A stretch of 64,000 nucleotides of DNA from Cocos nucifera (Eukaryota > Streptophyta > Magnoliopsida > Arecales > Arecaceae). The notes under the pieces were generated by a model. That model ran no database searches, had not been told where the DNA came from, and worked only from the letters and a program-made list of their open reading frames with translations. Position numbers and translations under genes: made by a program. The stretch is from contig QRFJ01000761.1 of the NCBI GenBank assembly GCA_006176705.1, positions 186,001-250,000 on the forward strand. Reading direction: 5' to 3'. Below, piece after piece: positions 23,850-33,750 of the stretch; position 1 is the stretch's first letter, and every line of letters begins with the position of its first letter.

Positions 23850-24618
23850 TTTCTTTTTTCTCATAATTCTTCTTGATATGTCCCTCTTTTTTGCAGAAAA
23901 AAATATTTTAATTTATGAGAAACTTTTGTCAGTGGATTATTGGATCTTTTATTTTCTTTCTTCGCCTTCTTTTTCTTAGGACACTCTTGTGAAACTATAT
24001 GAACAACTGGGACCCCTTCCTATTTCAATCTCTCTTTCTCTTGCACACATTTGAAGATGAGTTCGTTCATTGTCCATAATTTCTTATGTGTGTTATAATA
24101 AATCTTAAATTAGGTAAGCTAGGATGGAAGAGAATTGAGAACAAATTGAATAAGAAATTTTTAGATACTGTCATGCCAAAATTATTTAATATTTTAGCTA
24201 TATCATGTATTTCTATAATATGCTTTCACACTCCAGAAAATTCATCATATTTCATAGAGATTAATTTATTCATTAGGATCCCAGCTAAGGCTTTACTTGA
24301 TCTGATAAACTATTATTCTATAGAGGAAAGATACTCAAAAGCCAATTCATTATTCGGAATAGATCCCTTAATATCTCTCACTATAAAACTTTTAATAATT
24401 ATGAGAGATAATCTATTAGAATGCTCCCATTTTTTAGATAATTTCTTATGATCAAAAGAACTAGTGGAGATGAGTAGATCTGGCTGAGGCTTACGAAAGA
24501 CCAAATCTAAATCTAGACATCCTAAAATAATGAGAAGTTGCTCATGCCAATCAGAATAATTCGATCCATTCAGTATGAAAATATTAAATAGATACGATGA
24601 GAGTGAAGCAGGGGCCAT
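23850..24618 (-). pseudogene. Element F gag remnant
   Basis: Starts MAPASLSSYLFNIFILNGSN at 24618. The first 101 codons are open (24618-24313), with a GSNYSDWHEQ motif and WEHSNRLSLIIIKSFI, typical of Copia gag. It breaks at 24313. A degenerate zinc knuckle lies near 23870-23910 (FFSAKKRDISRR in place of a CxxC form). Gag would form the particle. Confidence 0.72.
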
Positions 24619-26200
24619 GGCTATAAATATTAAAATATACTTATAATTATCAATATGATGTAGATTTCATAATACAATTATGCTAATAATACTTATTATA
24701 TAACTATAAAATATCTTTGGATAAGAATCATAGCATATAATAAGTATCATAACTACTTTAATCATAAATTTAAATATAATAAATAATGCCAAAACATGTA
24801 TCACATAAATCATAACTAATAATAATATGAAATATATAAGCAAGAACAATAATTATGGCATGTATATATAATTCATGTTTAAACTATGACCCATCATATT
24901 AGTTGCACTTTCAGTGGTTTAACTAGCTATGATTATAAAAATTCAAGGTTATTCCCACCTTTGGATGTAGAACTTTTCATCTTTATGCAATTCAAGTTAG
25001 TCAATCTTTTACTATTAATTTTATATTAAATTATAGTCATCTTTGGATTTATTATAATAGATATATTTTTATATAATTTTTAAACTATAATGAAAAAAAT
25101 CATCAGCCCTCAGTGACTTGGCAATCCAAAATTTATAGAGTGCTCTGGGTCCTTTGGGACTATGCGAAAATATACTTCAATAGTATAATAACGAGCAAAA
25201 TTATCAATAAAATAATTTAATTATTTAAATATTTTATTTTATATGAAAAATTTAATCATAATACTTTTTAAATCATCATGAGTCCAATAATTTAAAAATC
25301 ATTCAAATCAGATAAAAAATAATCAAGTTATAGCAATTTTATCAAAAATTTAAAAATTAAAGGACTTAATCATAAATTATAGAAATATAGGGTCTTTTCT
25401 ATAAAGATAACAACTTTAAAAATTATTTAGAAAATTGATAAAACTTTAATGTAATTTATTTCTTTATCAAGGACTAAATTATAAATTTTTTCTAAAGGTC
25501 CTTCTTCAAAATTTAAACTTTTTGGGGGCTTATCTGCAAAAGTTTCTTAAATGGATTTGGACCCAAAACTCAGATCTGATTAGACTTTCTTCCCTAATTT
25601 TTCTTCGATCAAAAAAAAAAATTTCAAAGCCCCTATGGCCGCCGCACGGGCGGTCGACCGGCAGCCCCAAGTCTGCCCTGGCCACCACCCACTACTACCG
25701 CTAGATTTAGGGCCGTCACCGACTCCCACTGGCCTTTTCTCGCTGCCACCCTCATAGTAGCACCGAACGGCTACCCCTTGCTTCCCTGATCATACGAGGG
25801 AGGGTGGTGGACTGAGCGCCGCCCCCACCACTATAACCCGCCGCCACCATCGCCCCTGCTGTGCCGCATCCATCCCACCACCGCTCTACGCCGTGGCTCT
25901 TGCGGTCACACAAGTGGTGGGCAGAGGTGCTGCCACCACCAGAAGCAGTGGTGGCTGTGGCTCCAGCCTGCTGCCAGTATGGCAGCAATGATGGTTGCTG
26001 CCCCATTCGCCATACGGCTTGGGTTGGACGATGCAGCCAGCCCCAAAACCCCTTTTTTTATTTTTCTAAAATTAATAAATATTAATTTAATTTTTAAAAT
26101 TTTAATTAATTTTAAAAATTAAGAAATAATTATTTTAGTTTTTCAAAAATAAATAAAAAATTATCCAAATATTTTTTACATGAATACGAAGCATGGATCC
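24619..26200 (-). other. Element F leader
   Basis: About 1.6 kb between gag and the primer site. Most is AT-rich without features. It includes the GC-rich island described separately. Confidence 0.6.
25629..26053. other. GC-rich island inside the F leader
   Basis: About 425 bp rich in CCGCC, CCACCAC and GGTGGTGG words, embedded in very AT-rich DNA. Both strands have a short open frame (25861-26085 plus, 25752-26006 minus), but neither shows a known motif, and the triplet-like composition alone explains them. It could be a captured genomic fragment or a structured leader segment. Confidence 0.7.
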
Positions 26201-26215
26201 TTGGCTTTGATACCA
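26201..26215 (-). promoter_or_regulatory. Primer-binding site of element F
   Basis: Minus strand reads TGGTATCAAAGCCAA two bases after the LTR end: the initiator-Met tRNA complement with one change (CAAAGCC for CAGAGCC). Confidence 0.85.
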
Positions 26216-26217
26216 TA

Positions 26218-26648
26218 TATTAGATAATTTAAACTTTTATGTCTAGATCATGCTTCAATATTCATACAAAATTAAAATAAAATATATCTTGTACCATTAT
26301 CTCACCAATGCGATGATCACATAATCCGTAGAGCATCAGATCTATCTTTCGTAGATAGCTAATCTTCTCTCTCCTCACTCTCCATCTTTTGATATGGATG
26401 ATTGATGAAAATCGTTATGCTCTCTTGAGAGTTGGAGAAAAGGGATCAAGCCATCTCTATTTATATCTACGCTTGTCTTATCCCATCACAAGACTTAATC
26501 CTAATTAGAGTAGGAATTTTAGTCTAAATCTTATCAAAAATAGAACTCTTTAATTAATTGAGCTTACCATAATTGATTCAGAACTTGACCTAATGAGTTA
26601 AACTTGACTAAGTGACAATTATGCCATATTATGGAGTTAAATCCAACA
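26218..26648 (-). repeat. 5' LTR of element F
   Basis: Plus strand runs from TATTAGATAATTTAAAC to AAATCCAACA, homologous along its length to 19684-20113. In element sense it starts TGTTGGATTT. Confidence 0.9.
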
Positions 26649-27250
26649 AGGGTAGCAGCTATCCAAGGCTATACATCCCTTTGCAGTCTGAAACAATCAC
26701 CAGAGAGGTTCCAAACTTTGGCAAAGGATACAATTAAGGATTTTTGAGATAATAGTGACTCTTTTATTTCTTTAGTGTGGTTATTAGTTTAAGAGAGTTG
26801 CTTTTATTTTTCTCTCTTCCCCTGCACTAATATTTAGGGTGACAAGATCCAAACAACTAAAGATATCTATGGTCCCAGCAATTTAAAGCAAACTAGGTTT
26901 TGATTTATCTTGATCGATATGTTAAGTGAGAAAATCTGGAAAGAGCCAAAATTTTTTCAAGAACATGTCAGATATTTTAAGATCGAGATATAGAACTCGA
27001 TACAAATATTCAAGATTATAAATTATATATTTTTTTGAGTTTAAAATTTATTAGTTAAATATTTATTTAAAGATAGTACAATATAATTAAAAATCAATAG
27101 AATTATTTATCCTATATTAGATAATATTTATTAATTAAATATTTATTTAAAAGTAGTACAATATAATTAACAATTTTATCCATTTATATCAGTGATAACA
27201 ATAAATAGAGAATTTTCATATTATATTGCGAGCTATCGAATTTTGACACA
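26649..27250 (+). repeat. Duplicated segment, copy 1, right half
   Basis: Continues copy 1 after element F and aligns with 27863-28145 and then 28640-28810: shared blocks GGGTGACAAGATCC, TTAGTTTAAGAGAGTTG, CTAGGTTTTG, AAGATCGAGATAT and ATCCATTTATATCA. It has an extra tandem repeat at 27044-27170. Confidence 0.75.
27044..27170 (+). repeat. 80-bp-spaced direct repeat in copy 1
   Basis: TTAGTTAAATATTTATTTAA at about 27051 and TTAATTAAATATTTATTTAA at about 27131, both followed by a TAGTACAATATAATTAA block. The second segment copy lacks this doubling. Confidence 0.75.
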
Positions 27251-27559
27251 AACTAAGGTCTTGCTGTAGATAAAAACCTTGTATGACAAGGGGGTTGATT
27301 TTTGTATTCCAAGTAGCAAACATTATTACATTAAATCGGGATCATATATGCTACATATATTTAGTTGAGTTTGGGCTCATTTAGTTGGCTTAAGTGGGTG
27401 GAGCAAGAGCCCACTTGGCTGAAGTGGTTTCGACTCTCAGGGATGAAATTTCTTTGGCTTATTTATCCCTAAATTAGGACTTCGCAAACTCATGCCTGTT
27501 CTACATTGAACCAACAAAATATCAAAAATGAGCTTTTGAAAGGCTGAACCAACTTGGGA
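27251..27559. other. Intergenic DNA between the two segment copies
   Basis: No gene, repeat family or RNA recognised. It holds a local GCCCACTTGGCTGAAGTGG-type word and nothing firmer. Confidence 0.35.
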
Positions 27560-28800
27560 TGCCCAAAGTCCCATAATGGTTATCTTTCTTAATAAAAAGA
27601 AAACATTGTGTATCATGAATCTTCATATTTTGGTTTTCCATTGGCTTGGGAGCTCCTAAAAGTTTGGTGAAAGAGAGTTAAGATCCTCTATAGTGCATGT
27701 CTTGCACTAAAAGAGGCTGCTCAGCCTTGGACATAGCCACAATGTCGTCCATCATGGAGATGGATCGCTATTATTCTTCTCACGGTGCATCATGTTTAGC
27801 CTCTAAAGTGATCCTATTTAGATTCCTGAGATGAATGGCAGTCATCCATTTCTAAGATGGATAATGTGTGGCAGCTATATATCTAGGTCTATACAGTCCT
27901 TTATGGTCTAAAACAACTACTATAGATGATTTGAACTCTGGAAAAGGATGTAAATTATGGATTTTGGTGATAATAGTCTCTTTTATTTCTTTAATTAATG
28001 ATGTTGTTAGTTTAAGAGAGTTGATTTTATTTTTCTTCTCTTCCCATTCACTAATATTTGGGGTGACAAGATCCTAATAACTCAAGATATCCGAGGTCTA
28101 AACAAGTGATTGTAGTTGAAATTATGCTAGGTTTTGGTTTATCTCGATAGTATTGTGCAGGATCCCTTGACGTTGTTAAGGCTGAAGGAAGAGTGGGACG
28201 CACCTCCTTCCATGCTTAGAGATGAGACGCCTAGGTCATCTTGGCATGTGAAAGACCAGAGAGCGAGAGAGATATGGAAGAAAATGGCTCCAATGATCTT
28301 CTCTATTAGGATTTACAATATACATGTATTTTTATACCTATGCACGGACCAAAACCTAATCCATGAAAAACTCTCTAGGCTAATCCAATCTGAATGCACT
28401 CACTCAAACCCATGTACGACCATGGTCTGATCATGCACTCAATTCTATGGACCCAAATCTTGCCCAAACTTTGATTAGCCCTTATAAGACCCATAAACCA
28501 GGGCCTCAATACCGTGGAGGGTTGAACCTCCATCCTAGGACCAAATCAGTCCTAGCCTCTCGGAGCCAACATCCTGACTTCTTTTATAGCTTCTTAAGGC
28601 TTGAGAGCACTACTAATCCTAACAGATAAATATACAAAGTTAGAAAATTAAGAAAGAACCAAAATTTTTCAAGATCATGTCTGATATTGTAAGATCGAGA
28701 TATTGAAGTCTCTAACAATAGGTAACTAAAAGATTATAAATTAAAAATCAAGAGATTTATTTATCTAGTATTGGGCAATATCTTGGAAGTTATCCATTTA
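27560..28800 (+). repeat. Duplicated segment, copy 2 (not split by F)
   Basis: Second copy of the segment found at 19390-19683 plus 26649-27250. It crosses the F insertion point without a break (AAGATGGATAATGTGTGGCAG at 27853-27873). It carries a private insertion of roughly 480 bp (28146-28628). The nature of the segment is unknown: no protein or terminal repeat was recognised. Confidence 0.75.
28146..28628. other. Insertion private to segment copy 2
   Basis: Copy 1 reads from TTTATCTTGATCGATATG directly into AAGTGAGAAAATC, while copy 2 has about 480 bp between the matching points. The insert is GC-richer and contains the words GTGAAAGACCAGAGAGCGAG and CCTAGCCTCTCGGAGCCAAC. Clean terminal repeats or a target duplication were not found, so the mechanism (insertion here or deletion in copy 1) is open. 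Confidence 0.55.
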
Positions 28801-29114
28801 TATCAATAGTATTTCTAAGTCTTACTCCAACGAGATAGTCAGCTGATGGCTGAGTATGTGCATCTTTAACTTCACCAAGAAAAATCCTACAAAATGAAGT
28901 CCTCTTATCAAAGGTTGCCGATGGGGGACCTACCAATGCTAGAGTCAGCTGAAGTTTAGAAAATAGTTGAGAAGAATTGGAAAAGTGAGAGCTTAGAATT
29001 GATAGAAAACTTATCCTAATTAATCCCTACTTACCTACCCTTTTATAAGGGCAGAATCAGCCGTTGTAGTGTAACCCCAATTTGTTCAATTATTAGAATA
29101 TGGGAGTTATTAAA
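28801..29114. repeat. Possible LTR fragment of a Gypsy-type element
   Basis: Words such as GATGGGGGACCTACCAATGC and TAGAGTCAGCTGAAG, followed by CTTTTATAAGGGCAG, resemble LTRs of plant Gypsy elements as I remember them. No termini or partner are visible; element A has inserted at 29115. Confidence 0.3.
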
Positions 29115-30176
29115 TATAAGATGTGTGTCCTAGAAGCTAGATTGGCTGACACTTGTAATACACTTCAAAGAATAATTTTTTAATTTTGACTAAAAATTAA
29201 TAAAAAATTTATTTTCTATCACAGTGTATTTTTAAAGTGTCTGTGATACATCCTTTGAGTTAATGGTAGTGACAATTCATATTTTCAAGAGTTAAAAGTT
29301 TAAGACATGAATTTTTATAATTAACTCATAAACTACTTTCGAATGTAGGAACATCATGAGGATGGTAATCGATTTGGAAGGTCGGTATACGATCGCTTTC
29401 TTAGGATAAATATGTCTTGAGTCTATGATGTGGAGACATTGGAGTAAGAGTACAGGTACTTATTAGAGAATGAGGGTACTGAGCATGACCATCTCAGATA
29501 GTCATAAGAAAGTCTACCTTCTCATCGATAACTAACTCGATGCTGCAGTGGTGTGTATGGTTCTTTGATCTGAGGTGCATCGATAGTTCACCTTGAGAGT
29601 GTTATAGTTTGACTACACCATAACTCGATCTTCTAGCCATTCGAAATCCTGAGGTGTATGTTGGCTATAGCATGTTCATTGTAGGAATTGGATTGTACCA
29701 ATAAGAGGATCTATCTACCTCGATAAATGAGTAGCCCTATAATAATCATGAGATTGAGTCCTTAAGCCCATGGCCATGGCAGAGTGAAGATGATAGAAAG
29801 AGTTTCTATTAGGATTTCATATTAAACTCGAATCAAATGATTAATTCATATGACAGATATTGGGTTTGACGAGTTCACCTTAACCCTGATCCTTTCGAAA
29901 CTCAAGATAAAGGAACCCAATCACATAGGTAACTACACCGAGAGGTTCATTTTTAGTTCTGATGGATTGCCACCATATACTGTTAGGTGTCATTGATGGA
30001 TTTTGAGAGCAATTAGAATGATTTTGATGATCAATCATTCTAATTATATGAATCAAAAAAGTTTTGATCCATCGAAAGATATTTTGATGATGTCAATGAT
30101 GGAGATCGTGACATGTCTCATTACCATATAGAATTGAACCTAACTGGATCACACAAACAAGGGTTTGGATCTGGAT
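29115..30176 (+). repeat. 5' LTR of element A, first part
   Basis: From the LTR start to the point where element B entered. The first base pairs read TATAAG in place of TGTTAG. The reverse complement matches 55630-56791 of B along its length. Confidence 0.9.
30172..30176. repeat. Target-site duplication of element B, left copy (TGGAT)
   Basis: The five bases before TGAAGG of B equal the five bases after its other end (56792-56796). This proves B inserted into A's LTR. Confidence 0.93.
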
Positions 30177-31250
30177 TGAAGGAGAAATCTTGATTTTTCA
30201 GATCAGGTTCGTTCAGATCTGATCAAATCAAGAGAGATATTTCAAAAATTTTTCTCATATATCTAGATCAGATCTGAGATATTTTAAATCTAATTTTATA
30301 GATCTAATAAATAAAAATAAAAATAAATTAAATCTGATTTAATTATACCTTGATGCTGGGTAATCCGATTATCCTTTGATGATCCTACTGATTGCCTAAG
30401 GTTCTGGATCTAGTCTTGCAAGCACCTGGCTTCTACCGATATCCACTTAGGCTGGATCTGTAGATCTTCTCCTTCTTTATCATTTTTTCAAAAATCAGAT
30501 CTGGATCTGATTTGGAGGATCTTCAAAACTTCTTCTGAAGATCTATTGTCGTCTCTGCAGCAGTGCTGCATTCTTCCTTTCTTGGCAGCTTTTTCTTGTA
30601 TGGATCGCACCAAACTGGAGCCCAACCTGCCTTGGGCGTGGAGAGGAGAGAGAAAATTAGAAGATGGCATGAAGGAGGAAGAGGGGCAGCCTTGGGGCAT
30701 AGCTAAGAGAAAACTCTATCAAAGTGGGGTGCAGATAGGGTTTATATAGACCCTGCTGCACCATGTAGTGCCACATCATCTTGGCCAATCATGTTGCTTC
30801 ATGCAATCAGATCTAAATCTGATTGGTGGGATGACATTACCTGATCCAATCAGATGAGAGCCCCTCTAATTCATCCTTAGATGGCGCCTAAGACTGGTCA
30901 AAGTCTATGGCTAGGGATCACCCAAGTAGAAACCAAGAAGCAACTTGGAGTTCCATCCGTATGGGACTCCAAGCATCCCATCCAAGGGCGCACACCTCCC
31001 TAGGTATGTACCCCCTCCTTTCCAATTTTCAGTAAGGGGATAAGCTTCTATCTACTCTCCAATAAGTGCATGATATATGGGTAGATATCCAAGGGTCAAA
31101 GGTCAATATTTGACCAAAGTCAAAGGACAAGAATTAGCAGATGACGAAAAATGGCAGATGTTGTCTCAAATTTATCTCATAAATTAAGACAACCTTTTTC
31201 TGACCTGGACAAGCTTCAGTCAAACCAAGTAAAGGTACCTGAGTGAGCAC
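30177..31250 (-). repeat. 3' LTR of element B, distal part
   Basis: Matches 54510-55583 of the 5' LTR and ends at GTGAGCAC, where element C starts. It includes the TATA box at 30741-30748 (minus strand TATATAAA). Confidence 0.92.
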
Positions 31251-33737
31251 TGTTGGATTTGGTGTACAGGGTGGAAGCACAGATTTCAAAGCAAAAACAT
31301 CAAATCAAATAAACCAAACCCAAATCCAAGGACCATTTATTAGCAATTAAATCATATAACATGCATATGTAATATAAAAGAAAGTATTAGAACATACCTC
31401 TTATCGCTAAATCCTAAATTGACCCTGATCGTTGGTAGCAGTCCGTCAGGGTTTCCACCAAGTGCCCACGTGTTCACCCTCCAACGTTGATCCACATAGA
31501 GACTTGACCAAGACACCAGCACATTTGATTTATATAATTAAAATTCTTATAATAAAAACTTTAATTAAATGGGCAAGACCTTCTTTAGCCTTTATGTCAC
31601 CTTCCTTGCCTTTCCTTATCTATCTTTCTTTTTCTTTTGTCTTCTTAATTTTCCTTCCTAATCTCTTAGTCTTAAGATGACTTCTTGTCCTTATAATGAT
31701 AAGGTCTAGACAAGAGAAAGGAAAAAAGAAAATTGGACAAAAAGAAACTCTTGTAAGAAAGAAAAGATAATGTTCACCCCCCGGACTCTTGGTGTGCACC
31801 CCTATTTATAATGTACGTAGGGGTGCTATCTAAAAAACTCATGCCCTTTCCTCATCAAATTCTCACACCCCATCAGCCAATCTCATGCCTCATCAGTAAA
31901 AATGAGATATAGACTTAGTCCAAGAGGTGCCTTAAAGCAGAAGGACTCTTGGATTAATTCTACGTAAGTTTTTACGAAGAGTCGCAATGCTTCATCTTTG
32001 GCACCACCCTTTTCATCCATTAGATCATGAAACAAAGCCATCCAATGGCTCTAAAAAGGGATGCCCATTCAGCAAGAAGGTGTGGAGATAAACATTGAAT
32101 AGTCAAAGTCCCAAGAGACTTTGACTTAGTCCAAGAGATGTCAAGGAGGAGTAGGCGGCATGGACTCTTGGGCGGCAAGAGGGCTTGGGCGACAAAACAT
32201 CTTGGGTGAAAAATTTAAAAGGAAAAAAAAGTATTTCATTTGTAGAAGGATTCTTCTATGCCCCATATCAGATGTCCATGCTAATTAAAAAATATTTTCG
32301 CGACATAACATATGAAAAAAGTCAAAGAAGGTAGGCGCCATCTTATTCCATGTGCCAAAGAGTCCTTTGCGCATGAAAGACTTCCCACGCACAAGAGAGA
32401 GACACTTTGGCATGTGGGATGCAGGTATGTGGCACCCAATCTAAAGCCCAATCAATCTAGGTTAATCCAACTCAAGACCAAATCTTATTTGGCTCAAATC
32501 GGATCTTAATTAGCCCAAATCGGAAGCCGATTCGAATCCAATTCGAATCCAGGTGCTAGGGTTTGCTATATGTGCTAGCATATTCATCTTGCAAACATGG
32601 TCTAATCTAATTAGACCCTTAATCAATTCTCTTTGTGTGTGACCCATTGGTTTCACATCTAACGAGCAGTGAGTCAGGGTGTGATTTGACCTAATCTGGT
32701 TAGAGCTCAACCAAAACGATTTAGGTCAAAACTAGCCAACCCAATTTGACTTAATTTAGAACACTTTCTAATTTAATGATCAAATTAAAATTTTAATTTG
32801 ATCAAACCCACAAGACATGATTGACATCTAGCAACATATCATGACTACTCAGAAGATGTGAAATTTTGATAGAAATACCAAAAATATCCTTCAGTGAAAA
32901 TTACCATGCAACTAGATCCTTCGATCTTCCTGCATCCTAAATATGACTTTAGGTATGAAAATATGTCAATCCCAATATCATATTCATTTCTCTTTCAATC
33001 TTATGATAATGATTTATTTAATGAAACATTAGAAACCATTTCTAATTTTCATCATGCTTTGATCAAAGTCTTCCTGAATCATTATTTGTTTGAAGCAGGT
33101 AGGATGCTATTTCCTCTTACCAGGAGAGATCGATTCCATGTTAACCTACTCACAACCTTCATATATATAATCTACCATATCCAGATCATCCCGTACATAA
33201 CTGAGTCATGAATGAGTATGAACCAAAATATGGATTTATATATATAAGATTCTATGGTAGTTTCAGGTCAAAGGATTACATGCACAAATTCCACTATGAG
33301 AACCATCTATTGACATGTAGATAAGACTCCATTAGATATTCTCAATTTGGATCAATTCAGTGAACTCATTCTCTAATGAGCACCCACATTCTTGTATTAG
33401 TGTCATACACAAGTTATTGTGAGATCAATCATCCTCTCAATCGAGCATACAAAGAATGTGCTAGTCTTACCGAAAAATATTGATCCCTAACTCAATGTCC
33501 CATCGACTAGGAATATTTAAATTAGGGTTTTAAGATTTTAGGTCTCACTAGTATGATCTCATCATAATCCTAAAATCATAGCCCTAATTTATAGGGTTCA
33601 TCATAATCTTAAATAAATAATAAGACACTGCATATGATGAAATAAATGCCTTTATTTATTAAAAAAATGTCATTACATGAGTTTGGAAGACAAAGAACAT
33701 CCCAAAAATTAATTGGCTTGAGGGCATATTCCTTTCA
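31251..33737 (-). repeat. Left LTR of element C (2487 bp, complete)
   Basis: Plus strand starts TGTTGGATTTGGTGTACAGG and ends GGCATATTCCTTTCA; in element sense TGAAAGGAAT to CCAACA. A polypurine tract abuts it on the right. A TATA box is at 31803-31810. It contains a plus-strand frame of 105 codons (32894-33211) repeated in the other two LTRs. Confidence 0.92.
31803..31810 (-). promoter_or_regulatory. TATA box of the left C LTR
   Basis: Minus strand TATAAATA followed by GGGGTGCACACC, which matches a plant TATA box. The same box lies at 45657-45664 in the right LTR. Confidence 0.65.
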
Positions 33738-33750
33738 ATCTCCCACTTGC
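33738..33750 (-). promoter_or_regulatory. Polypurine tract, first C internal region
   Basis: Minus strand GCAAGTGGGAGAT directly before the LTR start; it primes plus-strand DNA synthesis in this class of element. Confidence 0.8.

Larger units (their letters stand above)
19684..26648 (-). mobile_element. Copia LTR retrotransposon F, full length but decayed
   Basis: Two direct repeats of about 430 bp (19684-20113 and 26218-26648) flank about 6.1 kb of internal DNA on the minus strand: primer site, long leader, gag, integrase, reverse transcriptase and RNase H, then a polypurine tract (20114-20126, minus strand CCAAGTGGAAGAA). Order is gag-int-RT-RH, diagnostic of Copia. It is a different family from A-D (short LTR, different gag). 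LTRs differ at many sites and the genes have many stops, so it is old. Flanks (GATAAGAT left, AGGGTAGCAG right) join to match the unsplit copy GATAATGTGTGGCAG at 27859-27873; a clean 5-bp target duplication is no longer visible. Confidence 0.9.

Noticed and set aside
25752..26085. Frames on both strands in the GC-rich island
   Set aside because: Low-complexity Gly/Ser/Pro-type composition with no domain; GC-rich DNA has few stops by chance.
19679..26653. Target-site duplication of element F
   Set aside because: AAGAT on the left and AGGGT on the right do not match well enough; the insertion point is supported by the unsplit copy instead.
28134..28629. Two plus-strand frames (98 and 60 codons) in the private insert
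   Set aside because: No recognisable motif and no homologous frame in copy 1.
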